A DNA stretch of 36,685 bases from an uncultured Ruminococcus sp. (GTDB lineage Bacteria; Bacillota; Clostridia; Oscillospirales; CAG-272): assembly GCA_902778145.1 (NCBI GenBank), contig CACYWW010000016.1, forward strand, positions 1 to 36,685, read 5' to 3'. This document shows, piece after piece, positions 24,070 to 31,635 of the stretch. Each line of letters opens with the position of its first letter. Positions within the stretch are counted from its first letter, which is position 1. Under the pieces are notes generated by a model. It saw only the letters and a list, made by a program, of their open reading frames with translations. It had not been told where the DNA came from and searched no databases. Position numbers and translations under genes: made by a program.

Positions 24070-25917
24070 TTATTTCTTCTTTTTCTTCGAAAGGATTATT
24101 CCGCAAGCCGCGGCTGCCGCAACTACTACGACGCCGGCGACGATACCGATGATAAGACCGGTCTTGTTGGACTTCTCTTCGCTCTTGGCGGGAGTGGTGG
24201 TCTTGCCTTTGTCCGTGGTGACGGGGGCGGTGGTGCCTTCGGGCTCGGTGTCGGGCTCGGTGGTCACAGGCTCGGTGGAATCGGGCTCGGTGGTCACAGG
24301 CTCGGTCGTGTCTTCAGGTTCGCCCTTCTTTACGGAGACGGACTTGATGTAGAAGACTTCGTCTTCGATGTCGGACGTCGACGGGTCAAGTCTGAGGGTC
24401 CTTATTATACCGGCCCAGTTGCCGTAATCGTCCTCGGTCATATCTATTTCGAGATCCGCGAATTCTTCGGTGGGATCCATGAAGTAATTGATGTGGTTGG
24501 AGCCTATATCGGTCGCTTCCTTACCGGTGAAGAATATCTCGCCGGTAACGTCTTCAACGTCGGTCTTGTAGTTTATGACGATCGTATTGTAAACGTCGCC
24601 GTCGAACCATTTGTCCTTCTTCATCGGAAGATTGAAGAACGGGTCCGCACCGGTAACGGTGACCTTGAGGCAGGCGTTCTCTTCATCATAGGTGAGATCT
24701 ACGTTGTTGCCGGTCTTGCCGAGCTTCTGCACGGTCTCGGGATCGGAGAAATCAGCGATGACTATAACGTCGGAATCAACAACGGGTTCGTCGGTCGAGG
24801 TCGTGGTCGTATCGGGGGTCACGGAGGGATCCGCGGCTACGGTCTCGGTCTCACGCGGATCACGGGTGAGGTTGAGAGGAGTGGAAACGAGGATCGTTCC
24901 GGGGAGGGAGGGCGTGCCGTCGCCGTGGTCGCCTACGTAGAGGCGGTCGCCGCCGTAGGCGCAGCCCGCGAGCGAGTAGATCTGATCCTCATAAACGAGC
25001 TCGCCTACCTGGCTGAGATCGGATTTGTTGAGGACGACTACCTTGGAAGCGTCGTTATCGAAAGTGGTGACGAATACGTAATCGCCGGCGGTGCAGATGC
25101 CGTATGCCTGCGGTATCTCTACCTGCTTGACGATGCCCTTGCCGTCTTTTTCTATCTTTATGACGTCGCTGCCCTTGGAGTAGCTGCTGCCGTCTCTCTT
25201 GAAGCAGAGGTAGATATAACCGTCAACGTCAACGGCTATGTATCCGGGGTCTGCCTGGGAACCGGTGAGTTCGTTGTAGTCTACAACGCCGCCTACGCCG
25301 AATCCGTCGTAAAGTTTCATATTCTTGACGTCGGTAACGTCATAGCAGCGGATGGTATCCTTGTCGTAGCAGGTGACGACGTAGACGAGGATCTTATCGC
25401 CGATCTTCTGAGCGCATACGCCGTTGATACCGGTGTGATCGCCGTCGAGTTTTTCGGTGATGTGGGAGATCTCGGTCATGTAACCATCTTCGTCGACAGC
25501 CGTGTCAACGCAGGCGAGCGAGATGTACGGGGTGGCGGGAGTGTCATGCGTGATACCGACGAAGAGGTATCCTCTGCAGTCGACCGTAAGTCCCTTCGGA
25601 TAGTTGAACTGGGCCGTTACGCCGTCGTCGTTCTCTATCTCGGGAAGGTACTGTCCGAGATGTTCACCGGTAGCGGCGTCGATCTTGGAGACGTGGCGGT
25701 CGTTCTGCAGAAATCCGCCGTATACGTACTTTCCGTCGGGAGAAGCGGTGAAGCCTCTCATCTGGAAACCGTTGTTCTCGTCAATGCTGTCAAGGTCTAC
25801 GAGAAGATCGAGCTTGGCACCGGCGAAAACGTCATCGTTCTGTCCCGCGAAAACGGGGACCGCGGCTGCGCATATCATAAGCATGCATACAACCGCTGCC
25901 AAAATTTTCTTGAACAT
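24070..25917 (-). CDS. Secreted beta-propeller protein with TEP stalk and membrane anchor
   Basis: The protein has 615 residues. A signal peptide (about 1-25) is followed by a beta-propeller-like domain with repeated DGxxY/GYLF strands (about 38-345) and a Thr-rich linker. Next is a jelly-roll carbohydrate-binding-like domain (about 385-525, starting VIADFSDPETVQKLG), then a TEPVTT/TEPD repeat stalk (about 528-570). The C-terminus is a membrane helix (about 586-609) and KKKKK. GGAGG lies 7 nt before the ATG. It is probably displayed outside the cell; no catalytic motif is visible and the ligand is unknown. The stalk contains a 26-bp direct DNA repeat with 30-bp period (24251-24306). The gene has its own consensus promoter and stands alone, suggesting high expression. 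Confidence 0.8.
   Translation of the reverse strand: MFKKILAAVVCMLMICAAAVPVFAGQNDDVFAGAKLDLLVDLDSIDENNGFQMRGFTASPDGKYVYGGFLQNDRHVSKIDAATGEHLGQYLPEIENDDGVTAQFNYPKGLTVDCRGYLFVGITHDTPATPYISLACVDTAVDEDGYMTEISHITEKLDGDHTGINGVCAQKIGDKILVYVVTCYDKDTIRCYDVTDVKNMKLYDGFGVGGVVDYNELTGSQADPGYIAVDVDGYIYLCFKRDGSSYSKGSDVIKIEKDGKGIVKQVEIPQAYGICTAGDYVFVTTFDNDASKVVVLNKSDLSQVGELVYEDQIYSLAGCAYGGDRLYVGDHGDGTPSLPGTILVSTPLNLTRDPRETETVAADPSVTPDTTTTSTDEPVVDSDVIVIADFSDPETVQKLGKTGNNVDLTYDEENACLKVTVTGADPFFNLPMKKDKWFDGDVYNTIVINYKTDVEDVTGEIFFTGKEATDIGSNHINYFMDPTEEFADLEIDMTEDDYGNWAGIIRTLRLDPSTSDIEDEVFYIKSVSVKKGEPEDTTEPVTTEPDSTEPVTTEPDTEPEGTTAPVTTDKGKTTTPAKSEEKSNKTGLIIGIVAGVVVVAAAAACGIILSKKKKK
24251..24306 (-). repeat. 30-bp period direct repeat in the stalk coding region
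   Basis: A 26-bp sequence beginning TCGGGCTCGGTGGTCACAGG occurs at 24251-24276 and again, identical, at 24281-24306. It encodes the 10-residue repeat TEPVTTEPDS. Such identical copies can expand or contract and change stalk length. Confidence 0.85.
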
Positions 25918-25949
25918 TATATTTCCTCCATGTTTTTTTGGTGAGCTTT

Positions 25950-25978
25950 ATTATATCATTTAATTCTGCGAATGTCAA
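25950..25978 (-). promoter_or_regulatory. Promoter of the beta-propeller gene
   Basis: TTGACA (25973-25978) and TATAAT (25950-25955), with a TG just upstream of the -10, lie 17 nt apart on the minus strand, 33 nt before the start codon. This is a full consensus promoter. Confidence 0.85.
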
Positions 25979-25992
25979 TACAAAAAGCAAAA

Positions 25993-27360
25993 TTATTTTC
26001 CGACACAGAATTTTGAAAATATCTCCGTCACTATCTCGTCGTTCACTTCCCTGCCGTCAAGTCCGGCGAGCGCCGTGAGCGCGTCCTCGAGGTCGAGACA
26101 GGCTATATCCTGAGTCTGTCCCTGATCGAGCGCCGCCGCTGCCGATCCGCATGATGAAATGAAGCGCAGTATCTGCGAATACTGTCTCGCGTTGATTATG
26201 TGCGGCGCGCCGTAATCTATCCCGCCCGCAAGGAAGAGCTCTCTGATCCTGTTTTTCAGCTCGTCTATCCCGGCGCCTGTCTTCGCGCTTATCTTTATCA
26301 CGCGGTCGAAGCCCGGGACGGAGACGGTTTTTTCCGATATGTCCGTCTTGTTTATAACGGCGATCACGGGCGATGAAAGCGTTCCGAGCTTCGCGGCGAG
26401 CGCCAGATCTCCGTCGGTCAATCCGCGCGAGCCGTCGAACACGGCTATCACGAGGTCGGCGCCGTCTATCGCCTGCCCGGCGCGTTCAACGCCTATCCGC
26501 TCCACCTCGTCGGACGTGTCCCTGATCCCCGCCGTGTCGGCAAGCCTGAGCTTTACGTCACCGATGACGACGGTACCTGTGACTATGTCGCGCGTCGTGC
26601 CGGGTATCTCCGTGACTATCGCCGTCTGCTCGCCCGTAAGCGCGTTGAGAAGCGACGATTTTCCCGCGTTCGGAGTGCCGCAGATGACGGTCTTTATGCC
26701 GTCGCACACGGCGGCTGTCTCTTTTCTGCTCGCCTTGAGCTTTTCCGCGCGTTTTATCAGCTCGCCGATCCTCCGCCGCAGCTCCGGAACGGAGACGTCC
26801 GTCATGTCCTCGTCGGGATAATCTATATAGGCGTACGTCTGCGCTATCAGGTGCTTCAGCTCGTCGTACATATCCGACGCCTCGCGTGATAAAAGTCCCC
26901 TGTTGTTCGCGCCGGCGAGACGGAGCGCGGCGACGGAATCCGCGTCTATCACGTCCATTATCGCTTCCGCGGCGGTTAGTCTGAGCTTTCCGTTGATGAA
27001 GGCTCTTTTTGTGAATTCTCCGCCCACGGCGGGCTCCGCGCCCGCCTCATACAACGCTTTGAGTATCAGCGAGCAGACGAGCATGCCGCCGTGGCAGCAA
27101 AGCTCCGCCATATCCTCGCCCGTATATGACACGGGCGCGCGGTAGAGCGTGAGCATACCGTCGTCGACCGCTTCCCCGTCGTATATGAAATCCCCGTAGT
27201 AGGCGTGCGAGGCGGAAAGCTCCGTTATTCGTTTTCCGTTTTTCGGGCGGAAAACGGATGAAACGATCCTCTCCGTGTCACGCCCGGTCATCCTGATCAT
27301 CGCTATCGCGCCGCGCCCGTACGGTGTCGAGAGTGCGGCAACGGTCCCGTCAAGTCTCAT
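25993..27360 (-). CDS. mnmE: tRNA uridine-34 modification GTPase MnmE
   Basis: This GTPase works with MnmG to make the cmnm5 modification on wobble uridine of certain tRNAs. The 455-residue protein has the folate-binding N-terminal domain, a helical domain, an inserted G domain (GTPNAGKSS about 228-236, DTAGIRDT, NKTD) and the C-terminal CVGK with the conserved Cys (C452). The ATG lies 1 nt after the sulfatase stop, with AAAGG inside that gene, so it is read from the same transcript. The usual neighbours mnmG, rsmG and jag are absent; here it closes an operon of a membrane protein, an EEP enzyme and a sulfatase. Confidence 0.97.
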   Translation of the reverse strand: MRLDGTVAALSTPYGRGAIAMIRMTGRDTERIVSSVFRPKNGKRITELSASHAYYGDFIYDGEAVDDGMLTLYRAPVSYTGEDMAELCCHGGMLVCSLILKALYEAGAEPAVGGEFTKRAFINGKLRLTAAEAIMDVIDADSVAALRLAGANNRGLLSREASDMYDELKHLIAQTYAYIDYPDEDMTDVSVPELRRRIGELIKRAEKLKASRKETAAVCDGIKTVICGTPNAGKSSLLNALTGEQTAIVTEIPGTTRDIVTGTVVIGDVKLRLADTAGIRDTSDEVERIGVERAGQAIDGADLVIAVFDGSRGLTDGDLALAAKLGTLSSPVIAVINKTDISEKTVSVPGFDRVIKISAKTGAGIDELKNRIRELFLAGGIDYGAPHIINARQYSQILRFISSCGSAAAALDQGQTQDIACLDLEDALTALAGLDGREVNDEIVTEIFSKFCVGK

Positions 27361-27361
27361 A

Positions 27362-28711
27362 TCAAGCCTTTCTGCCGTTTGTCAGCGTGTCGTAAAGCCA
27401 CGGCGAGCGCATGGTGTAGTCGTCCGCCGCCAGAAGCTCCGCCGCCATGTCACGGCGCAGTCCGGAAAGGAGCTCCGCGCAGGCGGGGTCGTTTACGCGG
27501 TTGTGAAGCTCCGCGGGATCCTCGTCAAGGAAATACAGCTCGTCCGTATCGGAGCAGTTCCAGACGTATTTCACGTGTCCGTCGGTTATCATCCTCTGCG
27601 TATAAAGCCCGAACTGCTGTCCGTTATACGTCGACAGCGCGTAGCGCCTGATCTTATCGGGCACCCCCGACGTAAGATAGGGATACAGACTGATCCCCTC
27701 GAGCCCGTCCGGTTTTTCAAGTCCGCATATATCGAGGACCGTGGGCACGAGGTCGAGCGCGTTTATAACGGGGTCCGTGACCGTGCCGCGCGCGCCGCCC
27801 GGCATACGGATAATGAACGGCACGCGTACAACGGAATCGTACATGACGTAATGCTTGTCCAGCATGCGCCGTTCGCCGCACATATCGCCGTGGTCGGAGG
27901 TATATATGACCGCCGTGTTTTCGCAAAGTCCCGTCGCGTCAAGATACGAAAGCATCCTTCCGATCGCGTCGTCAGTCTGCGTTATCATACCGTAATACAG
28001 GCTGACGGTACGGCGGAATTTTTCCTCCGGAGTGTCCTTGTTGTTCCAGTTGAGGACCATCTGCCGCTGCATATACGGCTTGTCCTTCAGATCGTCGTAA
28101 AAGGCGTCCCACAGAGGCGCGTCTGGGTACATCGAAGCAAACGGCTCGCTCGGGCGGCACGGGAGATGCGGCGCCTGGAAATTGACCCTGATCTGGAACG
28201 GCTCGCCCCTGTATTTTTCCATCAGCTCTATCGCGGCGTCGGCGGCGCGGTGCGTTTCGCTCTGCTCATAAGGCAGATCGCACGGATCGCCGAAAAAGCC
28301 GTTTTCGTATTTCGTTGTGTCGCGCACGCCGAGCGCGTGCGTGGGGATAAAATCGTCGTATCCGAATTCAGTCGCCGGAAGCTCCGAAACGTGCCACGCG
28401 CCTATATATCCGCATTTGTATCCGGCGGCTTTGAGGTCGCGGCTCCATGAGTAGTTGTCATTAGAAAAGGGGATCGACGGTATCCCCTGATCGTAATTGT
28501 AAAGCGTTCCGACGTGCTCGGGGCGTCTGCCGCATACCATGCTGCGGCGCGCCGGTACACAGATCGGGTTCGGCGTGTAAGCCTCCGAAAAATCGACGCC
28601 CTCCGCCGCGAGTCTGTCTATGTTCGGCGTTTTTACCGGATACCTGCCGACATAACCGAGGCAATCGCGCCTCTGCTGGTCGGAGCAGATGAAAAGGATG
28701 TTCGGTCTCAT
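27362..28711 (-). CDS. Formylglycine-dependent sulfatase
   Basis: The 449-residue arylsulfatase-family protein has the FGly motif CVPAR (C51-R55) followed by a typical GRRPEH. Metal ligands lie in LFICSDQQRRD near the N-terminus and TSDHGDMCGE. Cys51 would need oxidation by an anaerobic sulfatase-maturating enzyme, not encoded in this window. No signal peptide is seen, so a cytoplasmic role on imported sulfated sugars or other esters is likely; phosphonate or phosphate esters are also possible in this superfamily. It overlaps the EEP gene by 4 nt at its start and is 1 nt from mnmE. Confidence 0.9.
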   Translation of the reverse strand: MRPNILFICSDQQRRDCLGYVGRYPVKTPNIDRLAAEGVDFSEAYTPNPICVPARRSMVCGRRPEHVGTLYNYDQGIPSIPFSNDNYSWSRDLKAAGYKCGYIGAWHVSELPATEFGYDDFIPTHALGVRDTTKYENGFFGDPCDLPYEQSETHRAADAAIELMEKYRGEPFQIRVNFQAPHLPCRPSEPFASMYPDAPLWDAFYDDLKDKPYMQRQMVLNWNNKDTPEEKFRRTVSLYYGMITQTDDAIGRMLSYLDATGLCENTAVIYTSDHGDMCGERRMLDKHYVMYDSVVRVPFIIRMPGGARGTVTDPVINALDLVPTVLDICGLEKPDGLEGISLYPYLTSGVPDKIRRYALSTYNGQQFGLYTQRMITDGHVKYVWNCSDTDELYFLDEDPAELHNRVNDPACAELLSGLRRDMAAELLAADDYTMRSPWLYDTLTNGRKA

Positions 28712-29400
28712 TTAACGGTTACCGTGCATATCAGCATATTATGGTCTGAGATCTTCTCCGATGTCGCGTCGACCGTCGACACATCCGTGACCTCAAAGCC
28801 GCCGGTATAAAGGATGTTGTCGATCCCCCTGTCCTCGTACGTACAGAAAGACGTATTGGCGAGCCTCACGCCGTGCATATGACCGGCGACGACATCAGGC
28901 AGCGTGTTGAAATCCCCGCAGCAGAGCAGCTCTCCGCCGTATCCGGACAGTATCCCGTCGAGGCAGCGCATCGTTTCAAGGTTCGCCTCTTCGCTCTCGC
29001 AGGAAAGGTGCGTGTTGAAGACAGTCACCTCTCCGTCGCCCGTGTCGAGCGTGACGTATCCGCACGACGTCCCCTGCTTCGCGATCCTTACGTCGTAATT
29101 TATCGTTTTTCTCCCGGTTATAGGGAAGCGGCTCAGTATCGCCGTGCCGTATTTCCCGCCCTGGAACGGTCTTATCGTTATGAAATGGCGGAAGCGGTAG
29201 CCCGCTCTGCGCGCGATGACCGACGCCATATCTACGCCGCCCGAGCGCGCGCAGCCGCGGTCCACCTCCTGCAGCGCTGCGACGTCTGCGCCGCAGCGCT
29301 TTATGAGATCGGCTATGGCGAAAAGATCCGTTTTGTCGTATCTTCCGTACATTTTAGCCGAGGCGCCGATATTGAACGACGCGAGTCTGAATGTTTTCAT
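28708..29400 (-). CDS. Endonuclease/exonuclease/phosphatase (EEP) family protein
   Basis: The 230-residue EEP-fold enzyme has the core motifs in order: ASFNIG, LQEVDR (metal Glu), GTAILSRFPI, FNTHLS, CGDFNT, IDNILYT and SDHNML. No signal peptide or membrane helix is evident, so it is probably cytoplasmic. The family includes DNA nucleases and phosphodiesterases such as sphingomyelinase-like enzymes; small members like this are hard to assign. It overlaps both neighbours by 4 nt in the mnmE operon. Confidence 0.88.
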   Translation of the reverse strand: MKTFRLASFNIGASAKMYGRYDKTDLFAIADLIKRCGADVAALQEVDRGCARSGGVDMASVIARRAGYRFRHFITIRPFQGGKYGTAILSRFPITGRKTINYDVRIAKQGTSCGYVTLDTGDGEVTVFNTHLSCESEEANLETMRCLDGILSGYGGELLCCGDFNTLPDVVAGHMHGVRLANTSFCTYEDRGIDNILYTGGFEVTDVSTVDATSEKISDHNMLICTVTVK

Positions 29401-30089
29401 GATCTGCTCTTCTCCACAAGTTTATTTATGTCCTCGACGGCGCATTCCACCGTATAGTCGTTTTTGCACTGACAGCTGAAGATCAGCCCGTTCTCGCCGT
29501 ATATATTCAGGTCGTAATACCTGACCGTGACCTTTCTCCGTCCCACCGTGTAGCAGCGGAGCGCGGGGTCGATCGACGCGCGTTTTATATCACGGTACAT
29601 GATCGTTGAGGAAACGTCGTCTACGCCCTCCTCCGTCAGATGGACCGCGCGCGAGAACGTGCAGAGCGAATCCGGCGTATAGTATATCCCCGTTTTGACG
29701 TATATGTCCGTCCGGTAAACGCCCTCTTTGTCTCGCCTGATATACGGGGTGTCGTAATACCTGTAAGCACGAGTGACTATCGGGTTTATATACGGCAGCT
29801 CCCTGTCGTAAAGGTCGAGCTCAAAACGTGCCTTGTCTTCAAAGCCCTCAAGCATGCGGCTGATGTTCTCGTCTATGTCCCTCTCGCTCGATCTCTTCAT
29901 CAGCTGACCGAAGAACATGATGCATCCGGCGGCAAGGACGGCGATGAACACTATGGGTATATACGCCATATTGTCCTCGTCTATCGGCCAGATATAGAAC
30001 AGCACGAACGCCGCGACTATAAGGGCGAAGCCTGTGTAAAGCACGCCTTTTTTGTTTTCGAAATATCTGATATTCTTATCGTAATACAT
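29397..30089 (-). CDS. Uncharacterised two-helix membrane protein
   Basis: The 230-residue protein has two membrane helices near the N-terminus (about 16-35 and 43-62). A soluble part rich in beta strands follows, with a YRDIKRASID segment reminiscent of PH-like bacterial domains. No family was recognised. The start at 30089 has only an AGGA immediately before the ATG, a poor spacing, and a GC inverted repeat lies just upstream, so translation may be controlled or the start may differ. It is the first gene of the operon with the EEP enzyme, sulfatase and mnmE and overlaps the next by 4 nt. Confidence 0.7.
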   Translation of the reverse strand: MYYDKNIRYFENKKGVLYTGFALIVAAFVLFYIWPIDEDNMAYIPIVFIAVLAAGCIMFFGQLMKRSSERDIDENISRMLEGFEDKARFELDLYDRELPYINPIVTRAYRYYDTPYIRRDKEGVYRTDIYVKTGIYYTPDSLCTFSRAVHLTEEGVDDVSSTIMYRDIKRASIDPALRCYTVGRRKVTVRYYDLNIYGENGLIFSCQCKNDYTVECAVEDINKLVEKSRS

Positions 30090-30098
30090 ATCCTGCCG

Positions 30099-30131
30099 CG
30101 CCGCGGGTTCAGTATGGTCGGTGCCGCGGCG
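30099..30131 (-). promoter_or_regulatory. GC inverted repeat over the ribosome-site region
   Basis: CGCCGCGG (30099-30106) and CCGCGGCG (30124-30131) can pair 10-42 nt upstream of the start at 30089. In RNA this would lie next to, and could mask, the weak AGGA site. Confidence 0.45.
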
Positions 30132-30142
30132 TTATTCGTATT

Positions 30143-30172
30143 ATTATACAACACCGTAATGTCATTTGGCAA
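30143..30172 (-). promoter_or_regulatory. Promoter of the membrane protein-EEP-sulfatase-mnmE operon
   Basis: TTGCCA (30167-30172) and TATAAT (30143-30148) lie 18 nt apart on the minus strand, about 54 nt before the start codon. Confidence 0.65.
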
Positions 30173-30239
30173 TATAAAAAATGTTAAAAAAATAAAAATG
30201 CCCGGTACGGGAATGTTTCGTTATACGGAAATTCCCCTA

Positions 30240-30267
30240 TTGACATATTTCCTTTTTATGGTATAAT
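30240..30267 (+). promoter_or_regulatory. Promoter of the CD3324-family gene
   Basis: TTGACA (30240-30245) and TATAAT (30262-30267) lie 16 nt apart. Transcription would start near 30274, leaving a leader of about 185 nt before the gene. Confidence 0.75.
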
Positions 30268-30327
30268 GAAATCACGCGGGGGCGTCACCGGCCCTTGTGA
30301 ATTCTGTAAAGAGAGGAGTTGATCGGT

Positions 30328-30360
30328 GTGATTAAAATGAATAAGGTGATCTCCGAATAA
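30328..30360 (+). CDS. Possible 10-codon leader peptide
   Basis: A GTG start (30328) with GGAG 9 nt upstream opens a 10-codon frame reading IKMNKVISE after the start residue. It ends at TAA (30358-30360). A strong hairpin follows at 30394-30427. The position between promoter and gene suggests a leader peptide, but the frame is very short and could be chance. Confidence 0.35.
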   Translation: MIKMNKVISE

Positions 30361-30393
30361 CTCCGAAGTGTTGACCTTTCGGCTTATCCGGAG

Positions 30394-30427
30394 GCTCCGC
30401 GAGCCGTCTTACGGCGGCTCCCGGAGC
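30394..30427 (+). promoter_or_regulatory. Leader hairpin upstream of the CD3324-family gene
   Basis: GCTCCG (30394-30399) pairs with CGGAGC (30422-30427) and GAGCCG (30401-30406) with CGGCTC (30415-30420), with one C-C mismatch and an 8-nt loop. No T tract follows, so it is not an ordinary terminator. Confidence 0.6.
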
Positions 30428-30459
30428 GATCTTTGAATAGTAAATGAAAGGCAAAACAG

Positions 30460-30753
30460 ATGAAGTACAGAAACGCTGGAGGACTGCTTCCGCCGGAGCT
30501 TCTTTTTCAGATACAGAAATACTGCGAAGGCTGCGTCGTCTACGTACCGAAACGGGGAAAAAAAGCGGTCTGGGGCAAAAACAACGGTACGCGCCGCAGA
30601 TACGACGAACGCAACACGGAGATATTCCGCCGCTACAGCGCCGGCACTCCGATAAGAGAGCTTTCGGTCACGTATTATCTGTCCGAGGACAGCATCCGGA
30701 AGATAGTCAGGGAAAAAAAGCGAAGACAGTCAAAAAAGCTCAAGGAAGAATAA
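30460..30753 (+). CDS. CD3324-family HTH DNA-binding protein
   Basis: The 97-residue basic protein starts MKYRNAGGLLPPELLFQIQK and has the YCEGCVVYVPKRGKKAVWG segment, typical of the CD3324 family found in Clostridia. A Mor-like or resolvase-like helix-turn-helix follows (about 62-85, SVTYYLSEDSIRKIVRE). AAAGG lies 8 nt before the ATG. It stands alone between its own promoter with structured leader and a terminator. The family's role is not established; DNA binding is inferred from the HTH and charge. Confidence 0.85.
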   Translation: MKYRNAGGLLPPELLFQIQKYCEGCVVYVPKRGKKAVWGKNNGTRRRYDERNTEIFRRYSAGTPIRELSVTYYLSEDSIRKIVREKKRRQSKKLKEE

Positions 30754-30783
30754 AAAAGCAGGCTTATGACAGTCTGCTTTTTT
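30752..30783 (+). terminator. Terminator of the CD3324-family gene
   Basis: AAAAAAGCAG (30752-30761) and CTGCTTTTTT (30774-30783) form a 10-bp stem overlapping the stop codon. It is followed by A/T-rich sequence. Confidence 0.85.
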
Positions 30784-30793
30784 ATCCGTCGCT

Positions 30794-30889
30794 TCCGGCT
30801 CGCCGCAGGCGAATTCAGCTCGACCGCAAGGTCGAATTCAGCTCGACAAAAGCCGGATCAGCTGAATTGAAAGCCTTACGTATTTCAGC
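30794..30889. repeat. Hairpin array with 15-bp direct repeats
   Basis: CGAATTCAGCTCGAC occurs at 30810-30824 and 30833-30847 (23-nt offset). Within it are TCGCC-gca-GGCGA (30800-30812) and TCGACC-gcaa-GGTCGA (30820-30835). Outer arms TCCGGCT/AGCCGGA (30794-30800, 30851-30857) and AATTCAGCT/AGCTGAATT (812-820 or 835-843 with 860-868 of the 30 kb block) can pair in alternative ways. It lies between convergent genes and its function is unknown. Confidence 0.6.
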
Positions 30890-30906
30890 CGGATCGCCTC
30901 GCGTCA

Positions 30907-31626
30907 TCACACTATTATCTCTTCTATATGATACACGTACTCTATCGTCGAGAGCGCCTCGATGATCTCCTTATGCGTCTTATACTTTTTCAGCTCCGGT
31001 GAGTTGACGGAAAGCGCGACAGTATATACGGAAAGTCCGGAGTTCACGTACGCGGGGTTCACCTCTATATCGTCCACTATCAGTCCGAGTTTGCGGATGG
31101 TCGTGATGAAATCCCGCAGGTTGGCGCTGCTCGTAAGCTCGAGATGCACCTCGAAATGATTCGAGCGGTTCTTCAGATACTTCTCTATCCCGGTAAAAAA
31201 CGCCATGCACGCAAGCACCGCGAAAAATCCGATCAGCGCGAGCGTATACAGCCCCGCGCCGCACGCGAGTCCGATCAGACCGACCGCCCAGAGTCCCGCC
31301 GAGGTCGTGAGTCCCTTTATCTGATTTTTCGAACTGAATAGTATGGAATTGACGGTGATCGTCGCAATGGCTATGACGGCGGCGCCGGATATGATGAATA
31401 TGTATTTGTCGGTGAGACTGAGTATATACATATCGGTGAGCATCGCGAGAGTCATACCGAGCGAGACCACGATGAACGTGCGAAGGCCGGCGGAATGACG
31501 CTTGCTCGATCTCTCGCAGCCTATGATGGCGGCGAGGAGCATCGACAGCAGGACTCGCAATACCGCGGACGCTACGTTCAATTCGGTCGACCACTTGCCG
31601 AGAAACTGACCTATCGGTTCAAACAT
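30907..31626 (-). CDS. MgtC/SapB-family membrane protein
   Basis: The 239-residue protein has about five membrane helices in the first 150 residues. It carries the family signatures IGCERSSKRHSAGLRT and GLTTSAGLWAVGLIGLACGAG, and a C-terminal ACT-like soluble domain (about 155-239). Family members are linked to magnesium limitation, acid stress or ATP synthase control. AGGTG lies 5 nt before the ATG. It follows the CPA2 antiporter gene by 9 nt on the same transcript, so both may serve ion or pH balance. Confidence 0.9.
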   Translation of the reverse strand: MFEPIGQFLGKWSTELNVASAVLRVLLSMLLAAIIGCERSSKRHSAGLRTFIVVSLGMTLAMLTDMYILSLTDKYIFIISGAAVIAIATITVNSILFSSKNQIKGLTTSAGLWAVGLIGLACGAGLYTLALIGFFAVLACMAFFTGIEKYLKNRSNHFEVHLELTSSANLRDFITTIRKLGLIVDDIEVNPAYVNSGLSVYTVALSVNSPELKKYKTHKEIIEALSTIEYVYHIEEIIV

Positions 31627-31635
31627 GACAACACC

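Larger units (their letters stand above)
30090..30239. other. Divergent regulatory region
   Basis: There is no gene here. The region contains the promoter and leader inverted repeat of the minus-strand operon and an AT-rich block. It ends at the promoter for the CD3324-family gene. Confidence 0.6.

Noticed and set aside
24043-25944. A 633-codon open frame antisense to the beta-propeller gene
   Set aside because: It is longer than the real gene's frame but low-complexity in translation (Val/Gly-rich), lacks a ribosome site and family motifs, and arises from the codon bias of the opposite strand. The minus-strand gene has signal peptide, promoter and anchor.
30444-30965. A 173-codon frame overlapping the CD3324-family gene
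   Set aside because: It runs out of frame through a recognisable gene, its terminator and the hairpin array.
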